From assembly GCF_006715045.1 (NCBI RefSeq), contig NZ_VFML01000001.1, forward strand, positions 434,001-498,000: DNA of 64,000 bases, in the 5' to 3' direction. A program made the translations under genes and the position numbers. The notes under the pieces were generated by a model that was not told the DNA's origin, did not search any database, and saw only the letters and a program-made list of their open reading frames with translations. Source of the stretch: Amycolatopsis cihanbeyliensis (GTDB lineage: Bacteria > Actinomycetota > Actinomycetes > Mycobacteriales > Pseudonocardiaceae). Of this stretch, positions 8,527 through 16,852 are shown in pieces. The stretch's first letter is position 1. Each line of letters begins with the position of its first letter.

Positions 8527-9226
8527 CGGAGAACGGGTTTCGGCACCGGCCGGCACGGTGTTCCGGCTGCGGGACCTCGGCGTCGACTACCACCCACCGA
8601 CCGGGACCGTGACCGCGCTGGACGCGATCACCCTGGACGTGCCGGACCGCGGGATCACTGTGCTCGCCGGCCCCTCCGGCTCCGGCAAGTCCACCCTGCT
8701 GCGGGTGCTGGGCCTGTTCGAACGTCCGGCGCGCGGCACGGTGACCTTCGGCGGCACCGACACCGGCCGGCTCGGGCACGCGGCTCGCCGCGCCCTGCGC
8801 AGGGACCGGCTCAGCCAGGTCTTCCAGAACCCGCTCGACAACCTGGTGGACTACCTCACGGTGGCGGAGAACCTGCGGGCGGCAGCCGACTCGGTGCGCA
8901 CCCGGTGCGAGCCGGCGGAGCTCCTCGAGCAACTGGGGCTGGACGGCACCGGCGGCTGGCGGATCTCCGCACTCTCCGGCGGGCAGCAACAGCGGCTCGC
9001 CTTCGGCTGCGCCCTGGCCAGGGGCTCCTCGGTGATCCTGGCCGACGAGCCGACCTCGCAGCTCGACGACGGCTCGGCCGAGCTGGTGCTGGAGACCTTG
9101 CGGGTGCTGGCCGAGCGCGATCACGCGGTGGTGGTGGCCGCGCACGACGACCGGTTGATCCGGCTCGGCGACCGGATCGCCCGGCTGCGGGGCGGGACGC
9201 TGCAGGAGGTGGAGGACCGTGCGTAG
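8519..9226 (+). CDS. ABC transporter ATP-binding protein (MacB/LolD-like), first of two
   Basis: This 235-residue ATPase starts at a GTG overlapping the end of the permease gene. Walker A is GPSGSGKST (about residues 51-59), the ABC signature is LSGGQQQRLAFG and Walker B is VILADEPT. The D-loop and His switch (VVVAAHDDRL) are present, so it should be catalytically competent. A second, different ATPase follows with an 8-base overlap, so the transporter may use a heterodimeric ATPase pair. Confidence 0.9.
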   Translation: MHDGERVSAPAGTVFRLRDLGVDYHPPTGTVTALDAITLDVPDRGITVLAGPSGSGKSTLLRVLGLFERPARGTVTFGGTDTGRLGHAARRALRRDRLSQVFQNPLDNLVDYLTVAENLRAAADSVRTRCEPAELLEQLGLDGTGGWRISALSGGQQQRLAFGCALARGSSVILADEPTSQLDDGSAELVLETLRVLAERDHAVVVAAHDDRLIRLGDRIARLRGGTLQEVEDRA

Positions 9227-9914
9227 AAGAGCGGCCGCCGAGCAGGCCGAGCGGCATCCGGCGCTGCACGTCATGGGGTTACGCAGGCGGTTCGCCCAGC
9301 CCGGTGGCGAGGTGGAGGTGCTGCGCGGCCTGGAGCTGCGGGTGTCCAGCGGCGAGCTGGTGACCGTGACGGGTCGCTCGGGTTCCGGCAAGAGCGCCCT
9401 GCTGGCCCTGCTCGGCGGTTTCGACGCGCCGGACGCCGGCACGGTCTCGCTGAACGGCGTGCCGATCGCAGGCGCGCCGTCCTGGCACGCCTGCGCGGTG
9501 CTCCCCCAGGCGCTCGGTCTGGCAGGCGAGTTGACCGTCGCCGAGAACGTCGCGCTGCCGCTGCGGCTGCACCCGGACGGCGAGCCGGACCCGGTCGCGA
9601 TCGCCGCCAGGGTGTCCGAGCTGCTGGACGAGCTCGGGGTGGGCGCCCTCGCCGGCCGGCACCCGGCAGAGGTCTCCTTCGGGCAGCAGCAACGGGTCGC
9701 GCTGGCGCGGGCGATCAGTGGCAGGCCGCGGGTGCTGCTCATCGACGAGCCGACCGCGCATCTGGACGTCGGCAGCGTGCCCGCGGTACTGCGCGCGCTG
9801 CGACGCTGCGCGGACGAGGGCGGCGCGGTGATCGTGGCCACGCACGACGAGCAGGTGCACGGCATCGCCGACCGCAGGGTGCGCCTGCTGGACGGGTTGC
9901 TCGCCGAGCTGTGA
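9219..9914 (+). CDS. ABC transporter ATP-binding protein, second of two
   Basis: This 231-residue ATPase starts with GTG at 9219, overlapping the preceding ATPase gene by 8 bases. Walker A is GRSGSGKSA and Walker B is VLLIDEPTAHLD. The ABC signature is VSFGQQQRVALA, in which the usual LSGGQ is changed to VSFGQ. The changed signature suggests that in a heterodimer one of the two nucleotide sites could be weak, as in asymmetric ABC exporters; this is inference. The H-loop VIVATHDEQV is intact. Confidence 0.9.
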   Translation: MRRRAAAEQAERHPALHVMGLRRRFAQPGGEVEVLRGLELRVSSGELVTVTGRSGSGKSALLALLGGFDAPDAGTVSLNGVPIAGAPSWHACAVLPQALGLAGELTVAENVALPLRLHPDGEPDPVAIAARVSELLDELGVGALAGRHPAEVSFGQQQRVALARAISGRPRVLLIDEPTAHLDVGSVPAVLRALRRCADEGGAVIVATHDEQVHGIADRRVRLLDGLLAEL

Positions 9915-9951
9915 GCGGACAGCCGCCGCGAGTTTCGTAGACTCGGCCACG

Positions 9952-11028
9952 ATGATGCGACGGTATCGGTGGTGGTTCAGCGGTCTCGCGTTGCTCGCGG
10001 TCGTGACCCTGGTGGCGGTGTTCGTGTTCGTGGGCAAGGAGCCGGGCCCGGTGGACCGTCCCGGACCGCCCGGATCGGGGCCGCTGACCATCGTCAGCAT
10101 GGGCGACAGCACGCTCTCCGGGGAGGGTGCGGGTGACTACCTGCCCGCCACCAACGGTCAGGACGGCAACTGGTGCCACCGCTCGTCCAACGCCATGGTG
10201 CACCAGACCGATCTGCCCGGGGTCACCGCGACCGTCAACCTGGCCTGTTCTGGTGCCCCCTCGGCGCAGGTCGCGCTGGGGGACGTGACCCAATGGACCG
10301 AGCCGTCGCAGGCCCGGCAACTCGCCAGCCTGATCAAGGACCACCGAGTGGTGGCCGTGGCGGTCGCGCTGGGCGCCAACGACGATCCGCACTTCTCCCG
10401 CCTGGTGTCCGAATGTTTCCACGCGTGGTTCAGCGACAACGCGGCTCCGTGCAGCGAGCAGATCAAAGGCGACTGGCAGCAACGGATCGACGCGATGGTG
10501 CCGAAGGTCGTCGGTGCCGTCCGGGACGTCAGGAAGGTGTTGCGGACCGCGGGCTACCGGAGTACGGACTACGACCTGGTGCTGCAGTCCTACGCGGCTC
10601 CGGTCAGTCCGAACATTCCGGAGGACCTGCGCTCGCTCAACGGCTGCCCGTTCAAGAAGGCGGACCTGGAGTGGATCAACGGCCCGGGGGTCGGTGCGTT
10701 GAACGACGGGTTGCGCGAGGCCGCGCGGCGGGCAGGCACGCGGTTCCTGGACCTCTCCCAGGCCGGCACCGGGCATGAGGCCTGCAGCGGTGGCGCCGAC
10801 CCGAGCACCGAGTGGTTCAGCAGGCTGACCGTGCAGTGGGAGGACCTCACCAAGCTCGACCGCGTCACCCACGCGATCCAGGAGTCCTTCCACCCCAACG
10901 CGACCGGGCACGCGCAGGTCGCACGTTGCCTGACCGAGTTCCTGGCAACCGAGGCGGAGGCCGCTGCCTGCCGGGTCGGCGAGGACGGCAACCTGCATGC
11001 CGCCACCGTCCCGGCCGCCGACCGTTGA
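9952..11028 (+). CDS. Membrane-anchored SGNH/GDSL-type hydrolase
   Basis: This 358-residue protein has an N-terminal signal anchor (about residues 8-26) and then an SGNH fold. Block I is MGDSTLSGEG (catalytic Ser of GDS), block III is LGANDDPHF, and block V is SFHPNATGHAQ, with the His three residues before an Asn. The family contains secreted esterases and lipases. Several Cys residues occur in the mature part (NWCHRSS, SGAPS region, NGCPF, EACSG, VARCL), consistent with disulfides in a secreted enzyme. It lies 37 bases after the ABC exporter genes and may be part of that operon. Confidence 0.85.
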   Translation: MMRRYRWWFSGLALLAVVTLVAVFVFVGKEPGPVDRPGPPGSGPLTIVSMGDSTLSGEGAGDYLPATNGQDGNWCHRSSNAMVHQTDLPGVTATVNLACSGAPSAQVALGDVTQWTEPSQARQLASLIKDHRVVAVAVALGANDDPHFSRLVSECFHAWFSDNAAPCSEQIKGDWQQRIDAMVPKVVGAVRDVRKVLRTAGYRSTDYDLVLQSYAAPVSPNIPEDLRSLNGCPFKKADLEWINGPGVGALNDGLREAARRAGTRFLDLSQAGTGHEACSGGADPSTEWFSRLTVQWEDLTKLDRVTHAIQESFHPNATGHAQVARCLTEFLATEAEAAACRVGEDGNLHAATVPAADR

Positions 11029-11060
11029 GCCGTGCCCCTGGCCACACCCGGGCACGCGGG

Positions 11061-11091
11061 TTGACGAAGTGTATGCTCCATTGGTTATATT
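11061..11091 (+). promoter_or_regulatory. Putative promoter before the SRPBCC gene
   Basis: TTGACG (11061-11066) and TATATT (11086-11091) are spaced by 19 bases (18 if the -10 is read as TTATAT at 11085-11090). This AT-rich patch is unusual for the local base composition and lies 33 bases before the likely GTG start at 11124. Confidence 0.5.
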
Positions 11092-11123
11092 GCTGGCCAG
11101 GCATCGGCGGATGGGAGAGTGTC

Positions 11124-12092
11124 GTGGCACCGAGCTGGGCGACCCTGGATACCGTGGACGGTAGGTCCGTACTGCGTTTCGAACGGCGATTCGGGCATCC
11201 GCCGGAGAAGGTGTTCGCCGCCGTCTCCGACCCGACCGAGCTGGTGCACTGGTTCCCCGCCCGCGTGGAGACCGAACCGCGGGCCGGTGCGCGGATGCGG
11301 TTCGTCTTCCCCGGCGAGGGCGCGGCGGACGGTGAGGTCCTCACCGGGCGGGTCCTCGAGTTCGACCCGCCGAGGCTGTTCGCGTTCGAGTGGAACGATG
11401 ACGTGCTGCGGTTCGAGCTGGCCTCGGAGGGTGAGGGCTGCCTGCTGGTCTTCACCCACGTGCTCAGCCCGGACAACGGCGGCTGGCTGGCCGCGGGCCG
11501 CAACGCCGCGGGCTGGGACACCTGCCTGGCCGCACTGGCCGCCGCGCTGGACGGGGAGCAACCACCACCCGCCGCCGGCATGCTGACCCGCATCGAGTCC
11601 TATGTGGAGCGTTTCGGGCTGGCCGGGGGCGAGGTGCGCGAGACCACCGATGGCTACCTGGTGCGGTTCGAGCGAGACCTGGTGTGGCGACCCCCCGAGC
11701 AGGTCTGGTCCGTGCTGGCGGCACCGGCCGGGGACGGTGCCGCGGAGCCCGCACCGGGCACCGATCCGCCGCTACCGGCGACCCACGGTTACCTGCAGGA
11801 GGGCCCGGTCACCGAGGTCGCCGCGCCACACCTGCTGGAGTACGAGTGGCGGCACGAGGGCGCCGCGGCCGGGCGGGTCCGGTTCGAGATCGACACCGAC
11901 CCGAAGCTGGGCACCCGGCTGGTCCTGACCCAGACCGTGCCCGCGCGTCTCGCCGGGTTGCGGGCCACCACACTGGCCGCCTGGCAGACCCATCTCGAAC
12001 TGTTCTTCGCCGCGCTGTTCGGGGAGGTCCGGTGCCCCTGGCCCGCCGAGCGCACCCGCGAGCTCGAGGCCGCGTACGCGGCGCGCCTGTAG
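11124..12092 (+). CDS. Tandem SRPBCC (AHSA1/START-like) domain protein
   Basis: This 322-residue protein contains two consecutive SRPBCC domains of the activator-of-Hsp90 (AHSA1) type. The first spans about residues 10-150 (RFERRFGHPPEKVFAAVSD then ELVHWFPARV), the second about 165-315 (VRFERDLVWRPPEQVWSVLA). These helix-grip folds bind small hydrophobic ligands; in bacteria single-domain members often pair with ArsR regulators. The GTG at 11124 is preferred because GGGAGAG lies 4 bases upstream; an in-frame ATG at 11073 would start inside the predicted promoter. No ArsR partner is adjacent. Confidence 0.8.
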   Translation: MAPSWATLDTVDGRSVLRFERRFGHPPEKVFAAVSDPTELVHWFPARVETEPRAGARMRFVFPGEGAADGEVLTGRVLEFDPPRLFAFEWNDDVLRFELASEGEGCLLVFTHVLSPDNGGWLAAGRNAAGWDTCLAALAAALDGEQPPPAAGMLTRIESYVERFGLAGGEVRETTDGYLVRFERDLVWRPPEQVWSVLAAPAGDGAAEPAPGTDPPLPATHGYLQEGPVTEVAAPHLLEYEWRHEGAAAGRVRFEIDTDPKLGTRLVLTQTVPARLAGLRATTLAAWQTHLELFFAALFGEVRCPWPAERTRELEAAYAARL

Positions 12093-12108
12093 CAACAGGC
12101 CCTGATGG

Positions 12109-13008
12109 TCAGCCGGCCGGAACCAGGTGACGGTAGCTGTCCGGGTTGCGCCGCAGGTACTCGGCGAACGACTGGGCGGGATGGCCGGTGAGGTCCGGCA
12201 CCGTCGTACTGACGGTACTCAGCTCCCCCGTCGCGACCGCCTCGTAGGAGCTGACCCAGCCGGCCATCTCCCAGTCGGCCACGCCGTAGCCCGCCCGCGA
12301 GGCGTAGGCCTCTTCCCTGGTCTCCGGCAGGTAGCGGACGGTGCGGCCGGTCACCCGGCTCAGCTCGGCCGCCGCCTCGGCCATGGTCAGGGCCTCCGGG
12401 CCGGTGACATCGTAGGTCCTGCCGGCGTGCTCCTCGCCGCCCCGCAGCACCGCCACGGCCACGTCGGCGATGTCGTCGTGCGCCACCGCCGAGACCCGCC
12501 CCTGGCCCGCGGGCCCGCGAATCAGCCCGTCCTCGCCCGCCATGCCCGCCAGCGAGGCGAGGTAGAAGCTGTCCCGCAGGAACGTGTACGGCAGGCCGGT
12601 GCCGCGGATGTGCTGCTCGGTATGCCAGTGATCCCTGGCGAAGGTGAAGGTCGCGTCCGGGGCCGCACCGAGGAAGGACACGTACACGATCCGTTCGACC
12701 CCGGCCGCGACGGCCGCGTCCACGGCCGTGCGGTGCTCACCGACCCGGTCCGCGCTCTCGTGCGCGGACACCAGGAACAGCGTGCCGGCCCCCTCGAGCG
12801 CGCGGCGCATGGCGGCGCCGTCGCCGTAGGCCGCCGGTGGCGCCACGGTCGCGCCGGGCAACCGGGGTAGCCGGTCGGGGTCACGGCCGAGCAACCGGAG
12901 CCGCATCCCCGCCTCGGCGAGGCGACCGGCGACCCGGCCGCCGACCCCTCCACTGGTACCGGTGACGGCGACGACTGGGGATGGGGGCACGGCGGGCACA
13001 GCGGACAT
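12109..13008 (-). CDS. NmrA/Qor2-like NAD(P)H-binding oxidoreductase
   Basis: This 299-residue atypical short-chain dehydrogenase has an N-terminal nucleotide-binding Rossmann motif (VTGTSGGVGGRVAGRLAEAG, about residues 16-35) and an NmrA-like body including YVSFLGAAPDATFTFARDHW and a TEQHIRGTGLPYTFLR segment. It resembles QOR2/YtfG quinone reductases and azoreductase-like proteins. GGAAGGAAG lies just upstream of the ATG at 13008. It is transcribed divergently from an HxlR/DUF24 regulator 77 bases away, the arrangement known from QorR-qor2 in corynebacteria, so it is probably induced by quinone or electrophile stress. Confidence 0.85.
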   Translation of the reverse strand: MSAVPAVPPSPVVAVTGTSGGVGGRVAGRLAEAGMRLRLLGRDPDRLPRLPGATVAPPAAYGDGAAMRRALEGAGTLFLVSAHESADRVGEHRTAVDAAVAAGVERIVYVSFLGAAPDATFTFARDHWHTEQHIRGTGLPYTFLRDSFYLASLAGMAGEDGLIRGPAGQGRVSAVAHDDIADVAVAVLRGGEEHAGRTYDVTGPEALTMAEAAAELSRVTGRTVRYLPETREEAYASRAGYGVADWEMAGWVSSYEAVATGELSTVSTTVPDLTGHPAQSFAEYLRRNPDSYRHLVPAG

Positions 13009-13040
13009 CGGCTTCCTTCCTTCAGGCTACGTACCTGGAC

Positions 13041-13057
13041 GGTAACCACTGGTTATC
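13041..13057. promoter_or_regulatory. Palindromic operator between HxlR regulator and oxidoreductase
   Basis: GGTAACCACTGGTTATC forms a 7+3+7 inverted repeat with one mismatched pair. It sits in the 77-base divergent region and is the likely binding site of the HxlR protein encoded at 13086. A -10 TATAGG (13074-13079) ends 6 bases before the regulator's ATG, so that mRNA may be leaderless and would be autoregulated. Confidence 0.6.
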
Positions 13058-13085
13058 GAGTACTTCAACGTGCTATAGGTACCTC

Positions 13086-13472
13086 ATGGTTACCGAGTCC
13101 AGAGGTGATCTGACCGATCCGAACTGCCCCACCCGCGTGGTGTTGGACCGCATCGGGGACAAGTGGACCGTGCTCGTGGTGACCCTGCTCGCCGACGGCC
13201 CGCTGCGGTTCACCCGGCTGCGCACCGGGATCGGCGGGGTCGCGCCGAAGGTGCTCACCCAGACCTTGCGTGCCCTGGAACGAGACGGCCTGCTGACCAG
13301 AACCGTGCACCCGGAGATCCCCCCGAAAGTGACCTACGAACTCACCGAACTGGGGCGCTCCCTGCGCACGCCGATCACGGCGATCGCGGACTGGTCGGAA
13401 CGCAATGTCGGGCGTATCCTCGCCGCCCGCGCGGAGGCCGACGAGTTCTCCACCGCGCGGCAGTCTCGGTAG
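13086..13472 (+). CDS. HxlR/DUF24 family (QorR-like) regulator
   Basis: This 128-residue winged-helix protein shows the HxlR signature DRIGDKWTVLVVTLLADGPL (residues 20-39), followed by FTRLRTGIGGVAPKVLTQTL and HPEIPPKVTYELTELG. A single conserved Cys near the N-terminus (DPNCPTR, residue 14) matches the redox-sensing Cys of QorR/YodB/HypR. No ribosome site precedes the ATG at 13086, and a -10-like hexamer is 6 bases away. It probably represses the divergent oxidoreductase until its Cys is oxidised or alkylated. Confidence 0.88.
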   Translation: MVTESRGDLTDPNCPTRVVLDRIGDKWTVLVVTLLADGPLRFTRLRTGIGGVAPKVLTQTLRALERDGLLTRTVHPEIPPKVTYELTELGRSLRTPITAIADWSERNVGRILAARAEADEFSTARQSR

Positions 13473-13518
13473 GCGGAAGTGCGGTGCTTTCTTCCACGGC
13501 TCCCGGCCGGGGCCGGCG

Positions 13519-14544
13519 TCACCGGTACCGCGTCCACCGGGCGGTGGTGTCCCCGTTCCGGAAGGTACGCAGCCGGTGGCGCAGTTGCGCCAGCAGCTCG
13601 GGGTCGCCGTGCGCGATCGGCAGTGCGGACGCGACCAGCTTCAGCTCGCGCAACTCACGCAGCACCGGAAAACCCTCCCAGCGGGTGACGTCGAAACCGT
13701 AGGCGGCGGCGAGGTCGTCGTGCAGGCGCCGCGCGTCGTGGAAGCGGAGCTGCGCGACGGCCGCGGGCACCAGGTCCCATTCGACCGGGCCGATGCCGGT
13801 GGTGTCGAAGTCGCACAGCACCGGGCCATCCGGGCCGGCAAGCAGGTTCCCCAGCCGCGCGTCGCCGTGCACCACCCCGGCCGGCAGTACGTAGCGCAAC
13901 TTCGGAAGGGCCGCCGCCACCGCATCGCATCGGGCGGCGAGGAACGCCAGGTCGGAGGCGGGCCATCCGCCCGCGTCCCGCAGCCGGTGCCGCAGGTCCG
14001 GCAACGGATCCCAGCGGGAAAGCCCGGAGGTGCCGACCGGTAGCCGATGCATGCCGAGCAGCAGCCGGCCGAGCTCGGCGGTCGTCGGCTCGGTGCCGCC
14101 GGCCACCTCGTGCCAGAAGGTCACCGCGTACCCGCCCACGAGGACCGGTTGGCGCAGCTCGCCAACCGGGCGGACCGCGGGTATACCGTGCTCGGCCAGC
14201 AGCCGGGCGGCGACGACGGCGTTGCCGGCCCGGTGCGCCAGTCGCGGGGTGAGAGTGATCTTGACGTACACCCGGTCGTGCGGGAGGCGGAAGACCGCGT
14301 TGCCGACCAGCCGGACGAGCGTGGCGTCCCTGGTGGTCAGCCCGGCCTCGGCACAGGCGTCGGCGAGCACGGCTCGCACCGCGTCCAACCGTGCCCCGGA
14401 ACTGTCTGCACGTGCTGTTTCCGCATCTCGATTCCCGTGCATCCGAACCTGCGCGGGAATGGCGAGGGAAGTGTCCGGGGCCAGCATTTCACTCGCCCGT
14501 TCCGCCGACCGGAAGGTCGCCGGGTTTCCGGCTTTTCCGTGCAT
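13519..14544 (-). CDS. Aminoglycoside phosphotransferase (APH)/choline kinase family protein
   Basis: This 341-residue kinase-like protein has the APH catalytic loop VVHGDARLGNLLAG (about residues 230-243) and metal-binding LCDFDTTGIGPVEWDL. The N-lobe carries HDRVYVKITL with the likely ATP-binding Lys. About 50 N-terminal residues precede the fold. The ATG at 14544 is preferred because AGGGGG lies 5 bases upstream; a GTG two codons earlier is possible. The family phosphorylates small molecules (aminoglycosides, macrolides, choline, homoserine); nothing here identifies the substrate, so it should not be read as a resistance gene. Confidence 0.82.
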   Translation of the reverse strand: MHGKAGNPATFRSAERASEMLAPDTSLAIPAQVRMHGNRDAETARADSSGARLDAVRAVLADACAEAGLTTRDATLVRLVGNAVFRLPHDRVYVKITLTPRLAHRAGNAVVAARLLAEHGIPAVRPVGELRQPVLVGGYAVTFWHEVAGGTEPTTAELGRLLLGMHRLPVGTSGLSRWDPLPDLRHRLRDAGGWPASDLAFLAARCDAVAAALPKLRYVLPAGVVHGDARLGNLLAGPDGPVLCDFDTTGIGPVEWDLVPAAVAQLRFHDARRLHDDLAAAYGFDVTRWEGFPVLRELRELKLVASALPIAHGDPELLAQLRHRLRTFRNGDTTARWTRYR

Positions 14545-14704
14545 CGGCACCCCCTACTCGTGGGGTCGTACCAGCGAACCTGACACGACCGGGGAGAAAT
14601 AGGGCCGGAAGTCCCGGAAAAAGGGTAACAAACACGTGTCGCGAAAATCTCACCCGAAATCGGCTCAGTGCCGGGCGGCACCGGGGAGGTGGCCCCGGGA
14701 CAGC

Positions 14705-15004
14705 TCAGAGGTCGAGCGCGGCCCGCAGGGCGACGTCCACCCGTTCCTGCGTGTCCTGGTCGATCTCCGCGACCTGCTCGTTCAGCCACGGACGGTACAG
14801 GCGAGTGATACCCAGCGTAGAAATCCAGTATCGCCCGTCCAGCGGTACACCGAGGATGTCCTGCGGGTCTTGTTCGAGCAACTCGGTACCCAGCAGCCAT
14901 GGCCGCTCGGAGTCGTTCACGCCGTCCGAGGACAGCACCAGCACCGTGCGCGACCGGGCTTGCTCCGTGGGTGGATGGTAGGTCCAGATCTCACCCCTGC
15001 GCAC
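14705..15004 (-). CDS. PemK/MazF-like type II toxin
   Basis: This 99-residue protein begins VRRGEIWTYHPP, the N-terminal signature of PemK/MazF endoribonucleases, and continues RSRTVLVLSSDGVND and STLGITRLYRPW. The family cleaves mRNA at short motifs. The GTG at 15004 is the only start that gives the correct N-terminus; it overlaps the upstream antitoxin gene by 14 bases, indicating translational coupling. The early Arg of RRGEIW and Ser of VLVLSSD, positions important in MazF, are present. It may therefore be active, though the central loop is longer than in MazF itself. Confidence 0.8.
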   Translation of the reverse strand: MRRGEIWTYHPPTEQARSRTVLVLSSDGVNDSERPWLLGTELLEQDPQDILGVPLDGRYWISTLGITRLYRPWLNEQVAEIDQDTQERVDVALRAALDL

Positions 15005-15233
15005 GCAACTCCGCTTCCGCCGCCGCGAGTTCGGCCTCGTCCGACGCGGCGAGGTCGGTGCCGTCCGGCGCACCGGGCCGCGTGCAGCGCTGGGTGTACC
15101 CGGTGCGTACGGCTTCCCTGCGGGCGGCTTTCGACAACCAGGAGGACACCGAGATCCCGTCCGCCTTCGCGGCCCGCTCCGCGAACTCCAGCGCGCTGGT
15201 GTCGAGCGACAGGGTCACCTTACGTGTTGCCAT
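14991..15233 (-). CDS. Antitoxin of the PemK/MazF-like pair
   Basis: This 80-residue protein starts MATRKVTLSLDTSALEFAER, a beta-strand plus helix typical of ribbon-helix-helix antitoxins, and contains ISVSSWLSKAARREA. The C-terminal third is acidic and alanine-rich (ASDEAELAAAEAEL), the usual toxin-wrapping tail. It precedes and overlaps the toxin gene. The antitoxin should repress its own promoter. No ribosome site precedes its ATG, which is 7 bases from a -10 hexamer. Confidence 0.8.
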   Translation of the reverse strand: MATRKVTLSLDTSALEFAERAAKADGISVSSWLSKAARREAVRTGYTQRCTRPGAPDGTDLAASDEAELAAAEAELRAQG

Positions 15234-15240
15234 ACCAATG

Positions 15241-15270
15241 ATCGTACCGCGACATCACAGGGTCGGTGAA
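15241..15270 (-). promoter_or_regulatory. Putative leaderless promoter of the toxin-antitoxin operon
   Basis: On the minus strand TTCACC (15270-15265) and TACGAT (15246-15241) are 18 bases apart, and the -10 ends 7 bases before the antitoxin ATG at 15233. The -35 lies inside the 3' end of the upstream lrp-like gene, so the module would be transcribed independently. Confidence 0.5.
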
Positions 15271-15710
15271 CGTCCCTCGAACGGCGTGGACAGCACCACG
15301 GTGGTGCGGGTGGACACCTTGGCCGACTCGCGGATCCTGCGCAGCAGGTCCTCCAGGGCCAGCGGTGAGGCCACCCGCACCAGCAGGATGTAGGACTCGT
15401 CGCCGGCCACCGAATAGCAGGACTCGATCTCGCTGATGTGCTCCAGCCGTTGCGGGTAGTCGTCCGGGGCGCCGGGATCGTTCGGGGTGAGCGAGATCAG
15501 CGCGGTGAGCGGCAGGCCGATCTGCTCCCCATCCAACCGCGCGGTGTATCCCTTGATCACACCGCGTTGCTCCAGCCTGCGTACCCGCTGGTGCACGGCC
15601 GAGACCGAGAGTCCCACGCGCTCGGCGAGATCGGTGAAGCTACGCCTGCCGTCCGCCGCAAGCTCCCGCGCGATGGCCTGGTCGAGCGGCTCGAGCGAAC
15701 CAGTGCTCAT
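15255..15710 (-). CDS. Lrp/AsnC family transcriptional regulator
   Basis: This 151-residue protein has an N-terminal Lrp winged HTH (residues 8-60, LDQAIARELAADGRRSFTDL then VGLSVSAVHQRVRRLEQRG) and a C-terminal RAM domain (about 70-145) that binds amino acids. Its ATG overlaps the stop of the upstream M24 peptidase gene in an ATGA arrangement, so the two are translationally coupled. Coupling to an X-Pro peptidase suggests regulation of peptide or proline catabolism in response to a released amino acid; this is inferred from context. Confidence 0.9.
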   Translation of the reverse strand: MSTGSLEPLDQAIARELAADGRRSFTDLAERVGLSVSAVHQRVRRLEQRGVIKGYTARLDGEQIGLPLTALISLTPNDPGAPDDYPQRLEHISEIESCYSVAGDESYILLVRVASPLALEDLLRRIRESAKVSTRTTVVLSTPFEGRSPTL

Positions 15711-16852
15711 TGGTCGAGCACGACGAGTTCGTGCGGGCGGTTGTTCAGCGCCTCGACGCCGTCCGCGGTGACCACCACGATGTCCTCGATCCGAGCGCCC
15801 CACCGGCCGTCCTGGTAGATACCCGGCTCGACGCTGAAGGCCATGCCCTCCTCGAGCGCGAGGTCGTTGCCGCCCATGATGTAGGGCTCCTCGTGCACGT
15901 CGAGGCCGATGCCGTGGCCGGTGCGGTGGATGAAGTACTCGCCGAACCCGGCCTCGGTGATGGGGACGCGGGCCGCGGCGTCGATGTCCTGCGCGCTCGC
16001 GCCGGGTCGGACCGCGGTCACCGCCGCCCGCTGCGCCTCCTGCAGGACCGCGTAGGTGTCCGCGACGTCGGCGTCCCGCGGCTGGCCGACGGCATAGGTG
16101 CGAGTGGAGTCGGAGTTGTAGCCCTCCGGGATCGGCCCACCGATGTCCACCACGACCACGTCACCGCGCTCGATCACCCGGTCCGAGACGTCGTGGTGCG
16201 GGCTCGCCCCGTTCGGCCCGGAGCCGACGATGACGAAATCGGCATGCACGTGCCCCTCCTCCACGATCGCCGCGGTGATGTCGGCCCCGACATCGGCCTC
16301 GGTACGGCCCGGCCGCAGCCACTCCCCCATCCTGGCGTGCACCCGGTCGATAGCGGAGCCCGCGGTACGCAGCGCGGCGATCTCGGCCGCGTCCTTGCGC
16401 ATCCGCAGCTCACGCAGGATCGGCCCGGCGAGCGCCTGCTCGGTGTCACCGAGCGTGTCCCGCAGCGCGAGCACGTGCAGGGCCACCATGGTGTCGCTCA
16501 CCGCGATCCGGCCCGCCCCGCCGAGGCGTTCACCGACCAGCCGGTAGGGGTCCTCGCCGTCCACCCAGGTCAGCATCTCCACGCCGAGTTCGTCGGTGGG
16601 CACGTCGGCATACCCCGGCGCCTCGAGCCGGGGCAGCACCAGCGCGGGGGCGGCGTCACCGGCCGGCACCACGAGGGTGGTCAGCCGCTCGAAGGAACCA
16701 CCTGCCTGACCGATCAGGTACCGCAGGTCCGAGCCCGGCGCGATCAGCAGGGCGTCGGTGTCCGCCTTCGCCGCGGCCGCCTTCGCGCGGTTGATCCGCG
16801 CGCGCAGGCTGGCAACATCAGGGGCTGGGGTGTGCAAAGAACGACGCGACAT
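15707..16852 (-). CDS. M24 family metallopeptidase (Xaa-Pro aminopeptidase/dipeptidase)
   Basis: This 381-residue protein has a creatinase-like N-terminal domain (residues 1-160) and a pita-bread catalytic domain. Metal ligands are visible in VVVVDIGGP and NSDSTRTYAVG (two Asp), HRTGHGIGLDVHEEP (His), MAFSVEPGIY (Glu) and GARIEDIVVV (Glu). It should hydrolyse Xaa-Pro bonds in the cytoplasm. The start at 16852 (MSRRSLHTP) is chosen because extensions are poor in coding character. It shares an operon with the Lrp-type regulator immediately downstream. Confidence 0.92.
   Translation of the reverse strand: MSRRSLHTPAPDVASLRARINRAKAAAAKADTDALLIAPGSDLRYLIGQAGGSFERLTTLVVPAGDAAPALVLPRLEAPGYADVPTDELGVEMLTWVDGEDPYRLVGERLGGAGRIAVSDTMVALHVLALRDTLGDTEQALAGPILRELRMRKDAAEIAALRTAGSAIDRVHARMGEWLRPGRTEADVGADITAAIVEEGHVHADFVIVGSGPNGASPHHDVSDRVIERGDVVVVDIGGPIPEGYNSDSTRTYAVGQPRDADVADTYAVLQEAQRAAVTAVRPGASAQDIDAAARVPITEAGFGEYFIHRTGHGIGLDVHEEPYIMGGNDLALEEGMAFSVEPGIYQDGRWGARIEDIVVVTADGVEALNNRPHELVVLDQ

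Noticed and set aside
10812..11123. A long N-terminal extension of the tandem SRPBCC gene
   Set aside because: The extension overlaps the SGNH hydrolase gene in another frame and the predicted promoter. The GTG at 11124 with a ribosome site gives the domain boundary.
13519..14544. Aminoglycoside resistance gene
   Set aside because: The APH fold is clear, but the family is broad and the sequence does not match a known resistance enzyme closely enough to name one.
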